Origin: Phocaeicola faecium
Lineage (GTDB): Bacteria; Bacteroidota; Bacteroidia; Bacteroidales; Bacteroidaceae
DNA: 64,000 bases
Direction of reading: 5' to 3'
Assembly: GCF_014837055.1 (NCBI RefSeq)
Contig: NZ_JACSPQ010000006.1
Span: 186,001 to 250,000, forward strand
Shown here: positions 34,873-43,829 of the stretch, piece after piece
How positions within the stretch are numbered: position 1 is the first letter of the stretch
How the letters are laid out: each line of letters opens with the position of its first letter
Position numbers and translations under genes: made by a program
The notes under the pieces: model-generated
Seen by the model: only the letters and a program-made list of their open reading frames with translations
Databases searched by the model: none
What the model was told of the DNA's origin: nothing

Positions 34873-37800
34873 ATGAGAAAAACAGTTTATTTATTACTTC
34901 TGACATTGAGCTTGTTATGGGTATTCAACGTGCCGATGCAAGCAGCAGACTCTTTTGATTATGTGGTAAAAGGAGTTGTGACCGACGAAAGTGGAATGGC
35001 GATTATTGGTGCCAGTATTTTTGAGAAGGATACGCAAAATGGAACAATAACCGACATCGACGGAAGATTTAGTTTGAAAATCCAAGACGATAGTCATACA
35101 TTGGAGATTTCGTATATCGGCTATGCCTCGCAAAGCATAAAAGCAGAGCGGGGGAAAGAATTGCATATCATATTAAAGGAAGATAGCGAGACGCTTGATG
35201 AAGTAGTGGTGGTGGGTTATCAGACCATGCGTAAGACCGACCTTGTGGGTGCTGTCTCAAGTGTGAAGGCTAACGAACTGAACGTGACAACGCCTACCGT
35301 AGGACAAAGTTTGGTAGGAAAAGTATCGGGTGTTCAGATTTCGCAAGTGAGCGGAGCGCCTTATGGGAATACCAAAATACGTGTGCGCGGGGTTGCTTCT
35401 ATTAATGCCAGCTCAGACCCGCTTTATGTTATCGACGGATATCCTTCGAACGAAGATCTTATGCTTAATCCTGAGGATATCGAATCAATTGAGGTCTTGA
35501 AAGATGCTGCTTCTGCCGCCATTTATGGTTCGCGTGCAGCCGGCGGTGTCGTGCTGATTACAACCAAACGCGGAAAAGAAGGCAAAGCCACGGTAAACTA
35601 TAATTTTCAAGTAAGTGTTAATCAGCTTGCCAAGAAAATCGATTTGCTCAATTCCGCTCAGTTTGCCGACCTTGTGGTAGAGGGACGTAACAATGCTTAT
35701 CGTAATTTGTTGGGCGATGCGTGGGATGATTCGTATATTCACGATACCAATGCCATACGTGCACAGCGAATCGGATCGGCTAATAGCGCGGCTATGATTC
35801 CGGAGTTTCTTTACGATTTTGAGAAAGGAGAAGTAATCACTCCGCAGTATGATACCGACTGGCAAGATGAGCTTTACCGCAATGCGGTTTCACAGCGCCA
35901 TCATGTTTCTGTTAACGGAGGTACAGACAAAGTGCGTTATGAAGTGAGTGCGGCGTACCAGAATCAGGAAGGTATTATTCTTTCTACCGGACAAAAAAGA
36001 TTGAATTTGCGTGCCAACCTTGATGTGGAAATTAGCTCGAAGTTTAAGGTAGGAGGTAATTTCTCAAGCACGTCAAACTGGAACCGTGAGGTACAGGAAG
36101 GACGTTTCAATCAAGGACCTATTCTTGGTGCATTGATTTATGCTCCTATTTTCCGCTGTTATGATGAAAACGGTGAGTTGGTGAAAGGAGAAATGACTTC
36201 TTATTCGAGTGATTATGGTTTTCAGCAGATAGAAAACCCCGTAGCGCTTGCCACCGAAACCAAAATACGCCGGAACGGAGTGAGAAATACATATAATCTT
36301 ACTGCCTCTTACGAACCGATAGAAAATTTATTCTTGAAGGCGAACTTAGGAATGTATACATACAGCGAGAAGTATGAGTTCTATCGTCCTACGAGCTTGT
36401 CGGATGGTGCAAATCCGCCGTATTCCGACCAAGCAAAAGCAGCAGCCAATGCCATCGCAAGAACCATGTTGCAGTCAGATTATCTGGCAGAGTTTACTGC
36501 AAACTATAATAAAACATGGAATGATGTACATAACTTCAGCAGCGTAGTGGGGTATTCTGTTCAGAAAGATATGTTGGATGTATTGGGGGTAAGAGCAACC
36601 GGATATGAAGACGACCACATTACGGAAGTAACCGGACATGGTGCCGACCCCAGCAATATCCAATTGAACAACACGTATAAATCCAATTGGACGATGCTCT
36701 CTTATTTTGCCCGTATAAATTATAACTTTGCTAATAAATACTATATTACGGCTTCGTTCCGTGGCGATGCTTCTTCGCTGTTCGGTCCTGATAACCGGTG
36801 GGGATACTTCCCTTCAGTTTCTGCTGCATGGACTCTTTCCAATGAAGATTTCTGGAAAGATAATTTAGGAGAAACTTCGGCGCTGAAGTTGCGTGCAAGT
36901 TGGGGTATGAGTGGGAATAATAATATCGGTAACTACCAGTATGCAGCGCTTATGAGTTCGCCTACCGGTGTGGTATTCGGTACCGGAACCATTGGCTCGG
37001 CAATGTATCCCGGAGGTGTGAAAGACAATGCCATCGGATGGGAATCGACTTCGCAATACAATGTAGGTTTCGACTTGTCATTGTTCAGTAACCGACTCTC
37101 TATTTCCGGAAACTACTATCTGAGCCATACGCAGGATTTGCTGTTCGAACAACCGATCTCGGCTATTTCGGGAGCTACTTCAATGATGACCAACCTGCCT
37201 GATTCGAAAATCCGCAATACAGGTTTCGACCTTCAGGTAGATGCCCGCATTCTGACAGGTAGAGACTATAACCTTAATGTTAGCGGTAATATTTCAGTCA
37301 ACCGGAACAAGGTACTCAATTTAGGTGGAAACTCTATCATAACCAATGGTGCTGAACGTTCGTATATGACACATATCACTGAAGAAGGACAACCTATCGG
37401 TATGTTTTACGGATTTAAGGTAGCCGGTATGGTAAGCGAAGCTGATATGGCTGGTTTGGCAGCCGATGATGCCGTATATGCAGCCAACGGAAACAGCTTC
37501 CCCGAAGGATATGAATTGCAAGGGCCTCCCCGCTCGTTATCTCAATCAGTTCCTTTGCAGCCGGGCGACCTTTACTTCGAAGATGTAAATGGAGACGGTG
37601 TAGTAGACGATGACGATAAAACAGTAATAGGAAACCCTCATCCGAAATTTACTTACGGATTTAATCTGAGCGGAAACTACAAAGACCTCGACTTGAGCGC
37701 TTCATTCAACGGTTCTTACGGAAACGAGGTTCTCGACGGACAGGATTATTATCTGTTTAATATGGAAGGTTCGGGTAACCAGTACGCCGTGGTTGACGAG

Positions 37801-38154
37801 CGTTATCGCAGTCCTGAAAATCCCGGAAACGGATGGGTTTACAAAGCTTCACGTGGCGGAACTCAGAGTAACAGTACACGTCTGTCTACCTTCTATCTGC
37901 AAGACGGTTCGTTCTTCCGCTGTACCAATATCACCATCGGATATTCGCTTCCTAAAATCAGCCAGTGGTCGAAAGGAGTAATCAGTAATCTGCGTTTGTA
38001 TGTAGCGGCAGATAACCTGTTTACAATTACCAAATATAAAGGTTATAATCCGGAAGTGGACTATAACGACGGTTCTAATCTGACTCCGGGAGTAGATTAT
38101 GGTAAATATCCTTTGATGAGAGCTTATAACATGGGTATTCAATTAACATTCTAA
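34873..38154 (+). CDS. SusC/RagA-family TonB-dependent outer-membrane receptor
   Basis: 1093 residues from ATG 34873. A signal peptide (about residues 1-24) is followed by a CarboxypepD_reg-like domain (VKGVVTDESGMAIIGASIFE, residues 30-110), then the TonB-box region DEVVVVGYQTMRKTDLVGAV and the plug domain with DPLYVIDGYPS and LKDAASAAIYGSRAAGGVVL. The remainder is the 22-strand barrel, ending in F. SusC imports glycan fragments with its SusD partner, which starts 16 bases downstream. The glycan is unknown but the neighbouring GH92 and phosphodiesterase genes suggest a mannose-containing one. Confidence 0.96.
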   Translation: MRKTVYLLLLTLSLLWVFNVPMQAADSFDYVVKGVVTDESGMAIIGASIFEKDTQNGTITDIDGRFSLKIQDDSHTLEISYIGYASQSIKAERGKELHIILKEDSETLDEVVVVGYQTMRKTDLVGAVSSVKANELNVTTPTVGQSLVGKVSGVQISQVSGAPYGNTKIRVRGVASINASSDPLYVIDGYPSNEDLMLNPEDIESIEVLKDAASAAIYGSRAAGGVVLITTKRGKEGKATVNYNFQVSVNQLAKKIDLLNSAQFADLVVEGRNNAYRNLLGDAWDDSYIHDTNAIRAQRIGSANSAAMIPEFLYDFEKGEVITPQYDTDWQDELYRNAVSQRHHVSVNGGTDKVRYEVSAAYQNQEGIILSTGQKRLNLRANLDVEISSKFKVGGNFSSTSNWNREVQEGRFNQGPILGALIYAPIFRCYDENGELVKGEMTSYSSDYGFQQIENPVALATETKIRRNGVRNTYNLTASYEPIENLFLKANLGMYTYSEKYEFYRPTSLSDGANPPYSDQAKAAANAIARTMLQSDYLAEFTANYNKTWNDVHNFSSVVGYSVQKDMLDVLGVRATGYEDDHITEVTGHGADPSNIQLNNTYKSNWTMLSYFARINYNFANKYYITASFRGDASSLFGPDNRWGYFPSVSAAWTLSNEDFWKDNLGETSALKLRASWGMSGNNNIGNYQYAALMSSPTGVVFGTGTIGSAMYPGGVKDNAIGWESTSQYNVGFDLSLFSNRLSISGNYYLSHTQDLLFEQPISAISGATSMMTNLPDSKIRNTGFDLQVDARILTGRDYNLNVSGNISVNRNKVLNLGGNSIITNGAERSYMTHITEEGQPIGMFYGFKVAGMVSEADMAGLAADDAVYAANGNSFPEGYELQGPPRSLSQSVPLQPGDLYFEDVNGDGVVDDDDKTVIGNPHPKFTYGFNLSGNYKDLDLSASFNGSYGNEVLDGQDYYLFNMEGSGNQYAVVDERYRSPENPGNGWVYKASRGGTQSNSTRLSTFYLQDGSFFRCTNITIGYSLPKISQWSKGVISNLRLYVAADNLFTITKYKGYNPEVDYNDGSNLTPGVDYGKYPLMRAYNMGIQLTF

Positions 38155-38170
38155 AAAAGCAGCATTGAAA

Positions 38171-39739
38171 ATGAAAACAAATATATTTTTAGCATCACTG
38201 TTGGTGTTCGGAGGTTTGTCACTTACTTCATGTGAAGATTTCCTCACCGAAAATGACCCCAACCATATTGTTGCAGAAAACTTCTTTTCAACCGAAAACG
38301 ATGTTGAACGTGCGGTAAACGGAGCTTACTTGGCGCTCCGTTCCGGCAGCTGCATGGGAGAGGGTAGTACCGCTTACACCGAAGAACGTTCGGATAATGC
38401 CGGACGTTGGGATAACCAGTCGGCGGCAGGTGAGCCGTTTCAGTTTACCGATTTCTCATTGCTTGCAAGTAATACTTATTTGCAGAGCCATTGGAATGCA
38501 ATGTTCGAAACAGTAAACAATTCTAATTTCGCGATCAAGGGAGCTGAAGAAATCACATTCGATGATGAGTCAAGCAGAAATAACTATATAGCTGAGGCAA
38601 GGTTTGTACGTGCGTTGGCTTATTTCGATATCGTACGCAAATGGGGAGATGCACCGCTTGTTACGGAATATCTTTCAACACCTGCCGAAATCGAAGCCCA
38701 TACATATCGCGAGGATAAAGCGAATATTTATAATCTGATTGTGGATGATTTGAAGTTTGGTTTAGAGAATAGTACACTCCCTGACCACCAGTCTGAAAGC
38801 GGAAAGGGACATGCCAGTAAAGCTGCTATGGCAGGATTATTGGGTAAAGTGTATCTTACAATGGCGCATGTACTTGACGACGGTAATCGTACGACCTATC
38901 TGGAGAATGCAAAAACTTATCTGGAACAGTGTTATGGCATGAAGACCTTTGATAGGCTGAGTGAAATTTCGTTTGACCCGGAAGATTCTAACGGCGTATT
39001 CAATGTGAATAATAAATCTACCTGTCCTGAAATCCTGTTCCAGATTGTGTATCGTCAGGGCGACAGGGATTACCATTCTTCTATCGCTGCCGATACACAG
39101 CCGGGAGGCGAAACAACAAACTCGCTTTATGCTTCGCGCGGCGTACCGATGCTGAAAGTTACACCCGATTTGGTAAAAGAATACGAAACGGTAGAGAATG
39201 GTTTCGGATGGACTGACCCGCGCCAGAACTGGTCGGTAGGACATTCAGAAACACAGAACTGTTATTATGTGACCAAGTTCCGCGATAGAAGCGAAGCTGC
39301 CGGAACATTGGGTTATGGCGGCAACGACTGGATTATCCTTCGCTATGCCGATGTTATCTTGATGTTGGCAGAAGTAAACGAAGCGTTGGACGATGAAAAT
39401 ACGGCAATCAGTTACTTGAATGAGGTGCGTGAGCGTGCCGGAATTCCGGAATACAGTGTTGCACAAAACGATGCTGCTTACCGTGCTAAATTCCCTACGC
39501 TGAAATTGGCGATTTTGCACGAACGCCGTATTGAGTTAGCGTTCGAAAATCAGCGTTGGTACGACTTGCTGCGCTTCTTCACCCCGTCAGAGTTAGTTAC
39601 CTATATGCACAGCAAGAGTCAGGCGGATTATAACGAATCAAACTTACAGAACTTTACCGAAACGGATATTTATTACCCCATTCCTTATGATGAATGGTTA
39701 TTGAATCCGGAAGGAATGTATCAGAACGAAGGATATTAA
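38171..39739 (+). CDS. SusD/RagB-family nutrient-binding lipoprotein
   Basis: 522 residues from ATG 38171 (a TTG two codons earlier is less likely). A lipobox ends in LTSC (Cys20). The rest fits SusD: helices around NNYIAEARFVRALAYFDIVR, the KWGDAPLV loop, ILRYADVILMLAEVNEAL and ERRIELAFENQRWYDLLRFF near the C-terminus. It should cap the SusC barrel encoded upstream and bind the same substrate at the cell surface. Confidence 0.95.
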   Translation: MKTNIFLASLLVFGGLSLTSCEDFLTENDPNHIVAENFFSTENDVERAVNGAYLALRSGSCMGEGSTAYTEERSDNAGRWDNQSAAGEPFQFTDFSLLASNTYLQSHWNAMFETVNNSNFAIKGAEEITFDDESSRNNYIAEARFVRALAYFDIVRKWGDAPLVTEYLSTPAEIEAHTYREDKANIYNLIVDDLKFGLENSTLPDHQSESGKGHASKAAMAGLLGKVYLTMAHVLDDGNRTTYLENAKTYLEQCYGMKTFDRLSEISFDPEDSNGVFNVNNKSTCPEILFQIVYRQGDRDYHSSIAADTQPGGETTNSLYASRGVPMLKVTPDLVKEYETVENGFGWTDPRQNWSVGHSETQNCYYVTKFRDRSEAAGTLGYGGNDWIILRYADVILMLAEVNEALDDENTAISYLNEVRERAGIPEYSVAQNDAAYRAKFPTLKLAILHERRIELAFENQRWYDLLRFFTPSELVTYMHSKSQADYNESNLQNFTETDIYYPIPYDEWLLNPEGMYQNEGY

Positions 39740-39761
39740 GTATACAGCTAATCTTTATATT

Positions 39762-40655
39762 ATGAAGAAAGTAATTTGTGTGATGTGCTTTCTCACTTCA
39801 GTCTTTATGCTCTCTGCCCAAGAGGGCGTAAAGACTCTTGTTCATGAGTTGAAAGACATGAAATCGGAGAAAGTTTTGGTGGTTGCCCACAGAGGTGATT
39901 GGAGAAATGCGCCCGAAAACTCTTTGCAGGCGTTTAAGAATTGCATTGAGATGGGGGTGGATATGATTGAAATCGACTTGAAGAAGACGAAGGATAACCA
40001 ACTCATTATTATGCACGACGGGACCATTGACCGTACTACAGACGGAAAAGGGAAACCTTCTGACTATACGTTGGAAGAAATCCGGAAGTTCCATCTGAAA
40101 AATGGTTTGGGGCGTCCTACTTTTCATACGATACCTACGTTAGAGGAAGTGTTGACTTTGGGGAAAGGAAAGATTCTTATCAATATTGACAAAGGGTATG
40201 ATTACTTTAAAGACGTATATGCACTGTTGGTTAAAACCGGAACGGTGAGTCAGGTGGTTATTAAGTCGGGCTATTCGTATGAAAAGGTGAAAGCCGAAAA
40301 CGGGGAGGTGCTTGATAAGGTGATTTATATGCCTATTGTCAATTTAGATACGCCTGAAGCAGAAAGCCTTATCGATGGATATGCTGCTTTGAAGCCGGTA
40401 GCCGTAGAGTGTTGTTTCAGCGAAGTGACTCCCGATGTCATCCGCCTGCTGAAGAAGGTAAAAGAGAACGGTTCTAAAATCTGGCTGAATTCTTTATGGC
40501 CTTCGCTGAATGCCGGCCATGATGATGACCGGGCGGTAGAGTTGGATGAGGCAGATGAAAGTTGGGGATGGCTGCTCGAACAGGGAGCTTCGCTGATACA
40601 AACCGACAGGCCGGCTGCATTGTTGAATTATTTGGGAGCGGAAGGAAGACGATGA
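39762..40655 (+). CDS. Glycerophosphodiester phosphodiesterase family protein
   Basis: 297 residues with a signal peptide (cut near LSAQ), so periplasmic or outer-membrane. The GDPD catalytic parts are VAHRGDWRNAPENSLQAF (His-Arg, Glu), DMIEIDLKKTKD (Glu/Asp metal ligands) and IIMHDGTIDRTTDGKG (catalytic His). These enzymes split glycerophosphodiesters to glycerol-3-phosphate and an alcohol; some act on phosphoinositol esters. It lies 22 bases after the SusD gene and overlaps the next gene by 4 bases, so it belongs to the same operon. Confidence 0.93.
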   Translation: MKKVICVMCFLTSVFMLSAQEGVKTLVHELKDMKSEKVLVVAHRGDWRNAPENSLQAFKNCIEMGVDMIEIDLKKTKDNQLIIMHDGTIDRTTDGKGKPSDYTLEEIRKFHLKNGLGRPTFHTIPTLEEVLTLGKGKILINIDKGYDYFKDVYALLVKTGTVSQVVIKSGYSYEKVKAENGEVLDKVIYMPIVNLDTPEAESLIDGYAALKPVAVECCFSEVTPDVIRLLKKVKENGSKIWLNSLWPSLNAGHDDDRAVELDEADESWGWLLEQGASLIQTDRPAALLNYLGAEGRR

Positions 40656-41887
40656 AACTGTTTTATGCTTTTTGTTTAGCTTGCCTGTGTGCTTTGGCTG
40701 TACAAGGACAGGTGAGGAGGGATTATCGTTTAGTGGCTCCGCATACGGTTGAGAGCAAGAACTATTACTTTACTTCTTTATTAAGCCATTCCGAAAAGGC
40801 AGACTCGTTACTTCATGCCTCTTCGTTGTTAGTCGAAATTTCGCAGGCAAAACAGCAACGCCTGCTTGATGCAAAGACTACGGCAGAGCGTATTGCTGCT
40901 ATGAAGTTTTCGTCTGAAGAGATAAAGCAGATAGGAGAAGAGTTGGCGCGATTGTATGAAAAGGGAAACCCGTTGGATGAATTGCTTACTTTTCATGTTT
41001 TGCCGTCCGGCTGTTACCGCCAATATAAAGAAACCGGAGCCGAACTTATCCGGAAAATATGGACACAGGATGCCGAAGGAATGAACTATGCCGTTGAGGT
41101 ATATGCCGCAGGACGTAAGCCTAACTATCCGGCTATCGACTCTATCGGGTTCGATGTGAACAGCCGTCGGTTTACTGAAGAAATCCTGCCGGCTTGCCAA
41201 GAAAACGTAGCGCTTTGGAATCAGAAGTCCCCCGCTTTCTATTCCATTCCGTTGAAGTCGGTTTGTATGTTGTTAGATGTGAACGACCGCCGTCAGTCGC
41301 TCGACTATGAGCCACTGGGTGAAACGGAAAATGCGGAGGCTTACAGGCAAATAGGGCAAACCGACTGGGAGGCATACCCTTATACGGCAATCCTTGTTCT
41401 TGGCGCAGGGCCGGAAGACCCGCGCGAGCGTATCAGTCCCGAAGGAAAACTGCGTGCGGCGTATGCGGCAATGCTCTACCGTCAGCATGAAGCTCCTTTC
41501 ATTATACTGTCGGGCGGGCGCGTGCATCCGTACCACACCCCTTATAACGAGGCGTATGAGATGAAGAAATACCTGATGGAGGTATGGCAGATACCGGAGA
41601 GTGCTTTAATCATGGAACCCCACGCGCGCCATACGACGACAAACTTCCGTAATGCCGCCCGCATCATGTTTCGCGCAGGATTCCCGATGAATCGGTATGC
41701 GATAGCTACTTCTTCGGCGTCGCACATCGACGATGTGGCAACAGACAGTTCGCTCCCCCGCAGGTGTCAGAGAGAATTGGGATACGTCCCTTATCGGGCA
41801 GGGAAGCGGCTCGCTCAGCGTGTGGTTGAGTTTATGCCGTTGGCAGAATCGCTGATTATTAATCCGAAAGAACCTATCGACCCGTAA
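40652..41887 (+). CDS. YdcF/ElyC-like (DUF218) family protein with signal peptide
   Basis: 411 residues from ATG 40652, overlapping the GDPD stop (ATGA). The signal peptide ends near VQGQ. The N-terminal 220 residues are not recognised. The C-terminal part is a DUF218 domain: YTAILVLGAGPEDPRERIS, APFIILSGGRVHPYHTPYNE, SALIMEPHARHTTTNFRNAA and IATSSASHIDD. DUF218 proteins bind or act on nucleotide- or phosphate-linked molecules, but no general reaction is set. The earlier in-frame start at 40562 lies inside the GDPD gene and would remove the signal peptide from the N-terminus. Confidence 0.85.
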   Translation: MKLFYAFCLACLCALAVQGQVRRDYRLVAPHTVESKNYYFTSLLSHSEKADSLLHASSLLVEISQAKQQRLLDAKTTAERIAAMKFSSEEIKQIGEELARLYEKGNPLDELLTFHVLPSGCYRQYKETGAELIRKIWTQDAEGMNYAVEVYAAGRKPNYPAIDSIGFDVNSRRFTEEILPACQENVALWNQKSPAFYSIPLKSVCMLLDVNDRRQSLDYEPLGETENAEAYRQIGQTDWEAYPYTAILVLGAGPEDPRERISPEGKLRAAYAAMLYRQHEAPFIILSGGRVHPYHTPYNEAYEMKKYLMEVWQIPESALIMEPHARHTTTNFRNAARIMFRAGFPMNRYAIATSSASHIDDVATDSSLPRRCQRELGYVPYRAGKRLAQRVVEFMPLAESLIINPKEPIDP

Positions 41888-41890
41888 TGC

Positions 41891-42646
41891 TTAAAATAAG
41901 TCTGCCACCACCACTACCGGTCGGTGGTCAGACTGTACCGGAGCATTTACCGTATATGCCCGCTGAGGCTTTATTTTCGAAGCGGTTGACTTGCTTACGG
42001 CAATGTAGTCAATGGTACTGTCGGGGGTATCGGCAGGGAAAGTAGGCTGGCTCATGTCGGTAAGAATCGTGAAATCGTTTTGCATCGCTTTCAGGAAATC
42101 CGATTCCGGAGTAGCATTCCAGTCGCCGGCAATGAGTACAGGTTTCTTAAATCGGGTTATTTCTTCTTTGATGATGGGCAGAGAAGCCATGCGGTCTTCT
42201 TCCGTCAGCGACAGGTGGGTGCAGATATAAACATAGTCGCTGAATTCCGTGATGAGCATCGTGCGTGCTTCTTCTCTTCCCGGCAATGCCCTGCGGTATA
42301 CGTTCAGCGGCTTTTCTTTCGACAAGATACCGATGCCGTATTTTCCTCCATCGAAATCAATGGCAGGTGCATACGTGGCATACATTTCGGTATGTTTGCC
42401 CAATTCTCCCAGCACATACGTTCCGTGGCTGCGTCCTGTCACGCTGTCGAGTTCCTGTATGGCTACCACATCGGGAGCTTCTTTCCGAATCACTTCCGCC
42501 GTGCGGACATAATTGGTAGAGTCATCAAGCCCGTATCCGTTTTTCACATTGTAACTCATAAAGCGTGCCTCTTTTGCTTCCGGCTGGCAGGCTGATAAAC
42601 CCAAGCAGGCAACTGCCGCCATACCCATCCATAGTTTGTTTTTCAT
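41891..42646 (-). CDS. EEP-family (endonuclease/exonuclease/phosphatase) lipoprotein
   Basis: 251 residues with a lipobox ending in LSAC (Cys20), so lipid-anchored. EEP motifs are FMSYNVKNGYG (Asn), VVAIQELDS (Glu), ICTHLSLTEEDR (His), LIAGDWNATP (Asp/Asn) and QSDHRPVVVV (Asp-His). EEP proteins of this kind sit beside GH92 enzymes in Bacteroides N-glycan or mannan loci. Its stop is 3 bases from that of the convergent YdcF-like gene. A weak -7-like box (TACCTTTA, minus strand, about 42690) lies 45 bases upstream. The substrate is unknown: a phosphodiester or phosphomonoester of a sugar or inositol is plausible. Confidence 0.88.
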   Translation of the reverse strand: MKNKLWMGMAAVACLGLSACQPEAKEARFMSYNVKNGYGLDDSTNYVRTAEVIRKEAPDVVAIQELDSVTGRSHGTYVLGELGKHTEMYATYAPAIDFDGGKYGIGILSKEKPLNVYRRALPGREEARTMLITEFSDYVYICTHLSLTEEDRMASLPIIKEEITRFKKPVLIAGDWNATPESDFLKAMQNDFTILTDMSQPTFPADTPDSTIDYIAVSKSTASKIKPQRAYTVNAPVQSDHRPVVVVADLF

Positions 42647-42728
42647 GTTCTTCTTATTTTATGATAAATGAGATTCGTTTTTATATCCCGTAAAGGTAGA
42701 TAATTTTTCGCAAAATAGCTGCCCGTTT

Positions 42729-42825
42729 GAGGCGGTAGAGTGGTTCGAATAGAAAGATGAAGTCTTCCGAATAGAAATTAGTAGTTCATTGGGAAGCGAT
42801 GGTGAAAACTACCGCATGTGTTTCG
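42729..42825. repeat. Degenerate intergenic repeat, copy 5
   Basis: GAGGCGGTAGAGTGG, TTCGAATAGAAAG, CCGAATAGAAATTA and AACTACCGCATG recall words of copies 1 and 3. It lies in the 252-base gap between the phosphodiesterase-family and EEP genes. Confidence 0.45.
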
Positions 42826-42898
42826 GAGTGTAAAAAAGCCTGTCCAAATTGTCATGTAAAGTAACTTGAACAGGATGGTAATGAGTGATTTCCGCTTT

Positions 42899-43798
42899 TT
42901 ATTTGCTGAATACCTGTGTCATGGGTCTGCCTATCCATGCTTGCGGCTGTTTCAGCCCGAAGATGCAGGCAATGGTAGAAGCCGTATCAAACTGCATCAT
43001 GGTTTCTTGGAATGCTCCGCCCTGTTTTACGTTTTTTCCGGCAATGATGAAAGGAATTTCCATTTCGGCAAGTGTTATTCCCCCGTGACCTTTGTTGATG
43101 CCCCCATGGTCGGAGGTCAGGATAATAATCGTATCATCATAGATACCCGCATCTTTCAGTGCGGCGATGATGCGTGCCACATAACCGTCCAGCGTGTTCA
43201 ACATCCGGTAGTAAGCCGGCGTATCGTGCCCATCGACGTGTCCCACATGGTCCAGTTGGTCGAAACAAACCGCCACGAAATTCGGCTTCTTTTCCTTGAT
43301 ATACGTTTCCGCCATGCAACAGAGTTGGTCGGGCTGTTCGTTATACCCCATCGCCTGTGCCACATGCGAGATAGCCAGCGTATCTACCAGATATTTGATA
43401 CCTTCCCATTCGAACATACATCCGGTTTCTGCCTGCGGACACTGTTCGTACATGAGTGAATAAATCGTAGGGAATATTCCGCGTTCGTTTACCACCATCG
43501 ACGGTATTTCGGGTGTGCGAGACCCCCACGTGGTGTACCCGTGCATTTCAGTACCCGCCCCGTTGAACATCGATGCCCAGTTGATAGCAGATTCGGACGG
43601 TAATACCGAACGTTTTTTCAGCGTATAACAGCCGCTGTCCATCAACTGCTTGATTGTAGGAATATCCGCTTTAGGAACACTGTACGCTCCCCATCCGTCG
43701 ATGCCAATCATTACTACATGTTCGGCTTTCCATTTTGAAGCGTTTGCCGTGGTAAAGAAGCAGCCTAACGCCATCAGAAGTAAAATAATCTTTTTCAT
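42899..43798 (-). CDS. Type I phosphodiesterase/nucleotide pyrophosphatase (alkaline phosphatase superfamily)
   Basis: 299 residues with a signal peptide (cut near ANA). The metal site begins with VMIGIDGWGAYSV, and DQLDHVGHVDGHDTPAY, LTSDHGGINKGHGG and the PSESAINWASMF segment (likely nucleophile Ser or Thr region) follow. This superfamily hydrolyses phosphate mono- or diesters or sulfates with two metals. It is 31 bases downstream of the GH92 gene and shares its transcript. Activity on a phosphodiester of a mannoside is inferred from context. Confidence 0.9.
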   Translation of the reverse strand: MKKIILLLMALGCFFTTANASKWKAEHVVMIGIDGWGAYSVPKADIPTIKQLMDSGCYTLKKRSVLPSESAINWASMFNGAGTEMHGYTTWGSRTPEIPSMVVNERGIFPTIYSLMYEQCPQAETGCMFEWEGIKYLVDTLAISHVAQAMGYNEQPDQLCCMAETYIKEKKPNFVAVCFDQLDHVGHVDGHDTPAYYRMLNTLDGYVARIIAALKDAGIYDDTIIILTSDHGGINKGHGGITLAEMEIPFIIAGKNVKQGGAFQETMMQFDTASTIACIFGLKQPQAWIGRPMTQVFSK

Positions 43799-43829
43799 AC
43801 TTTATTGAATTAATGTTTTGTTTTGCAGG

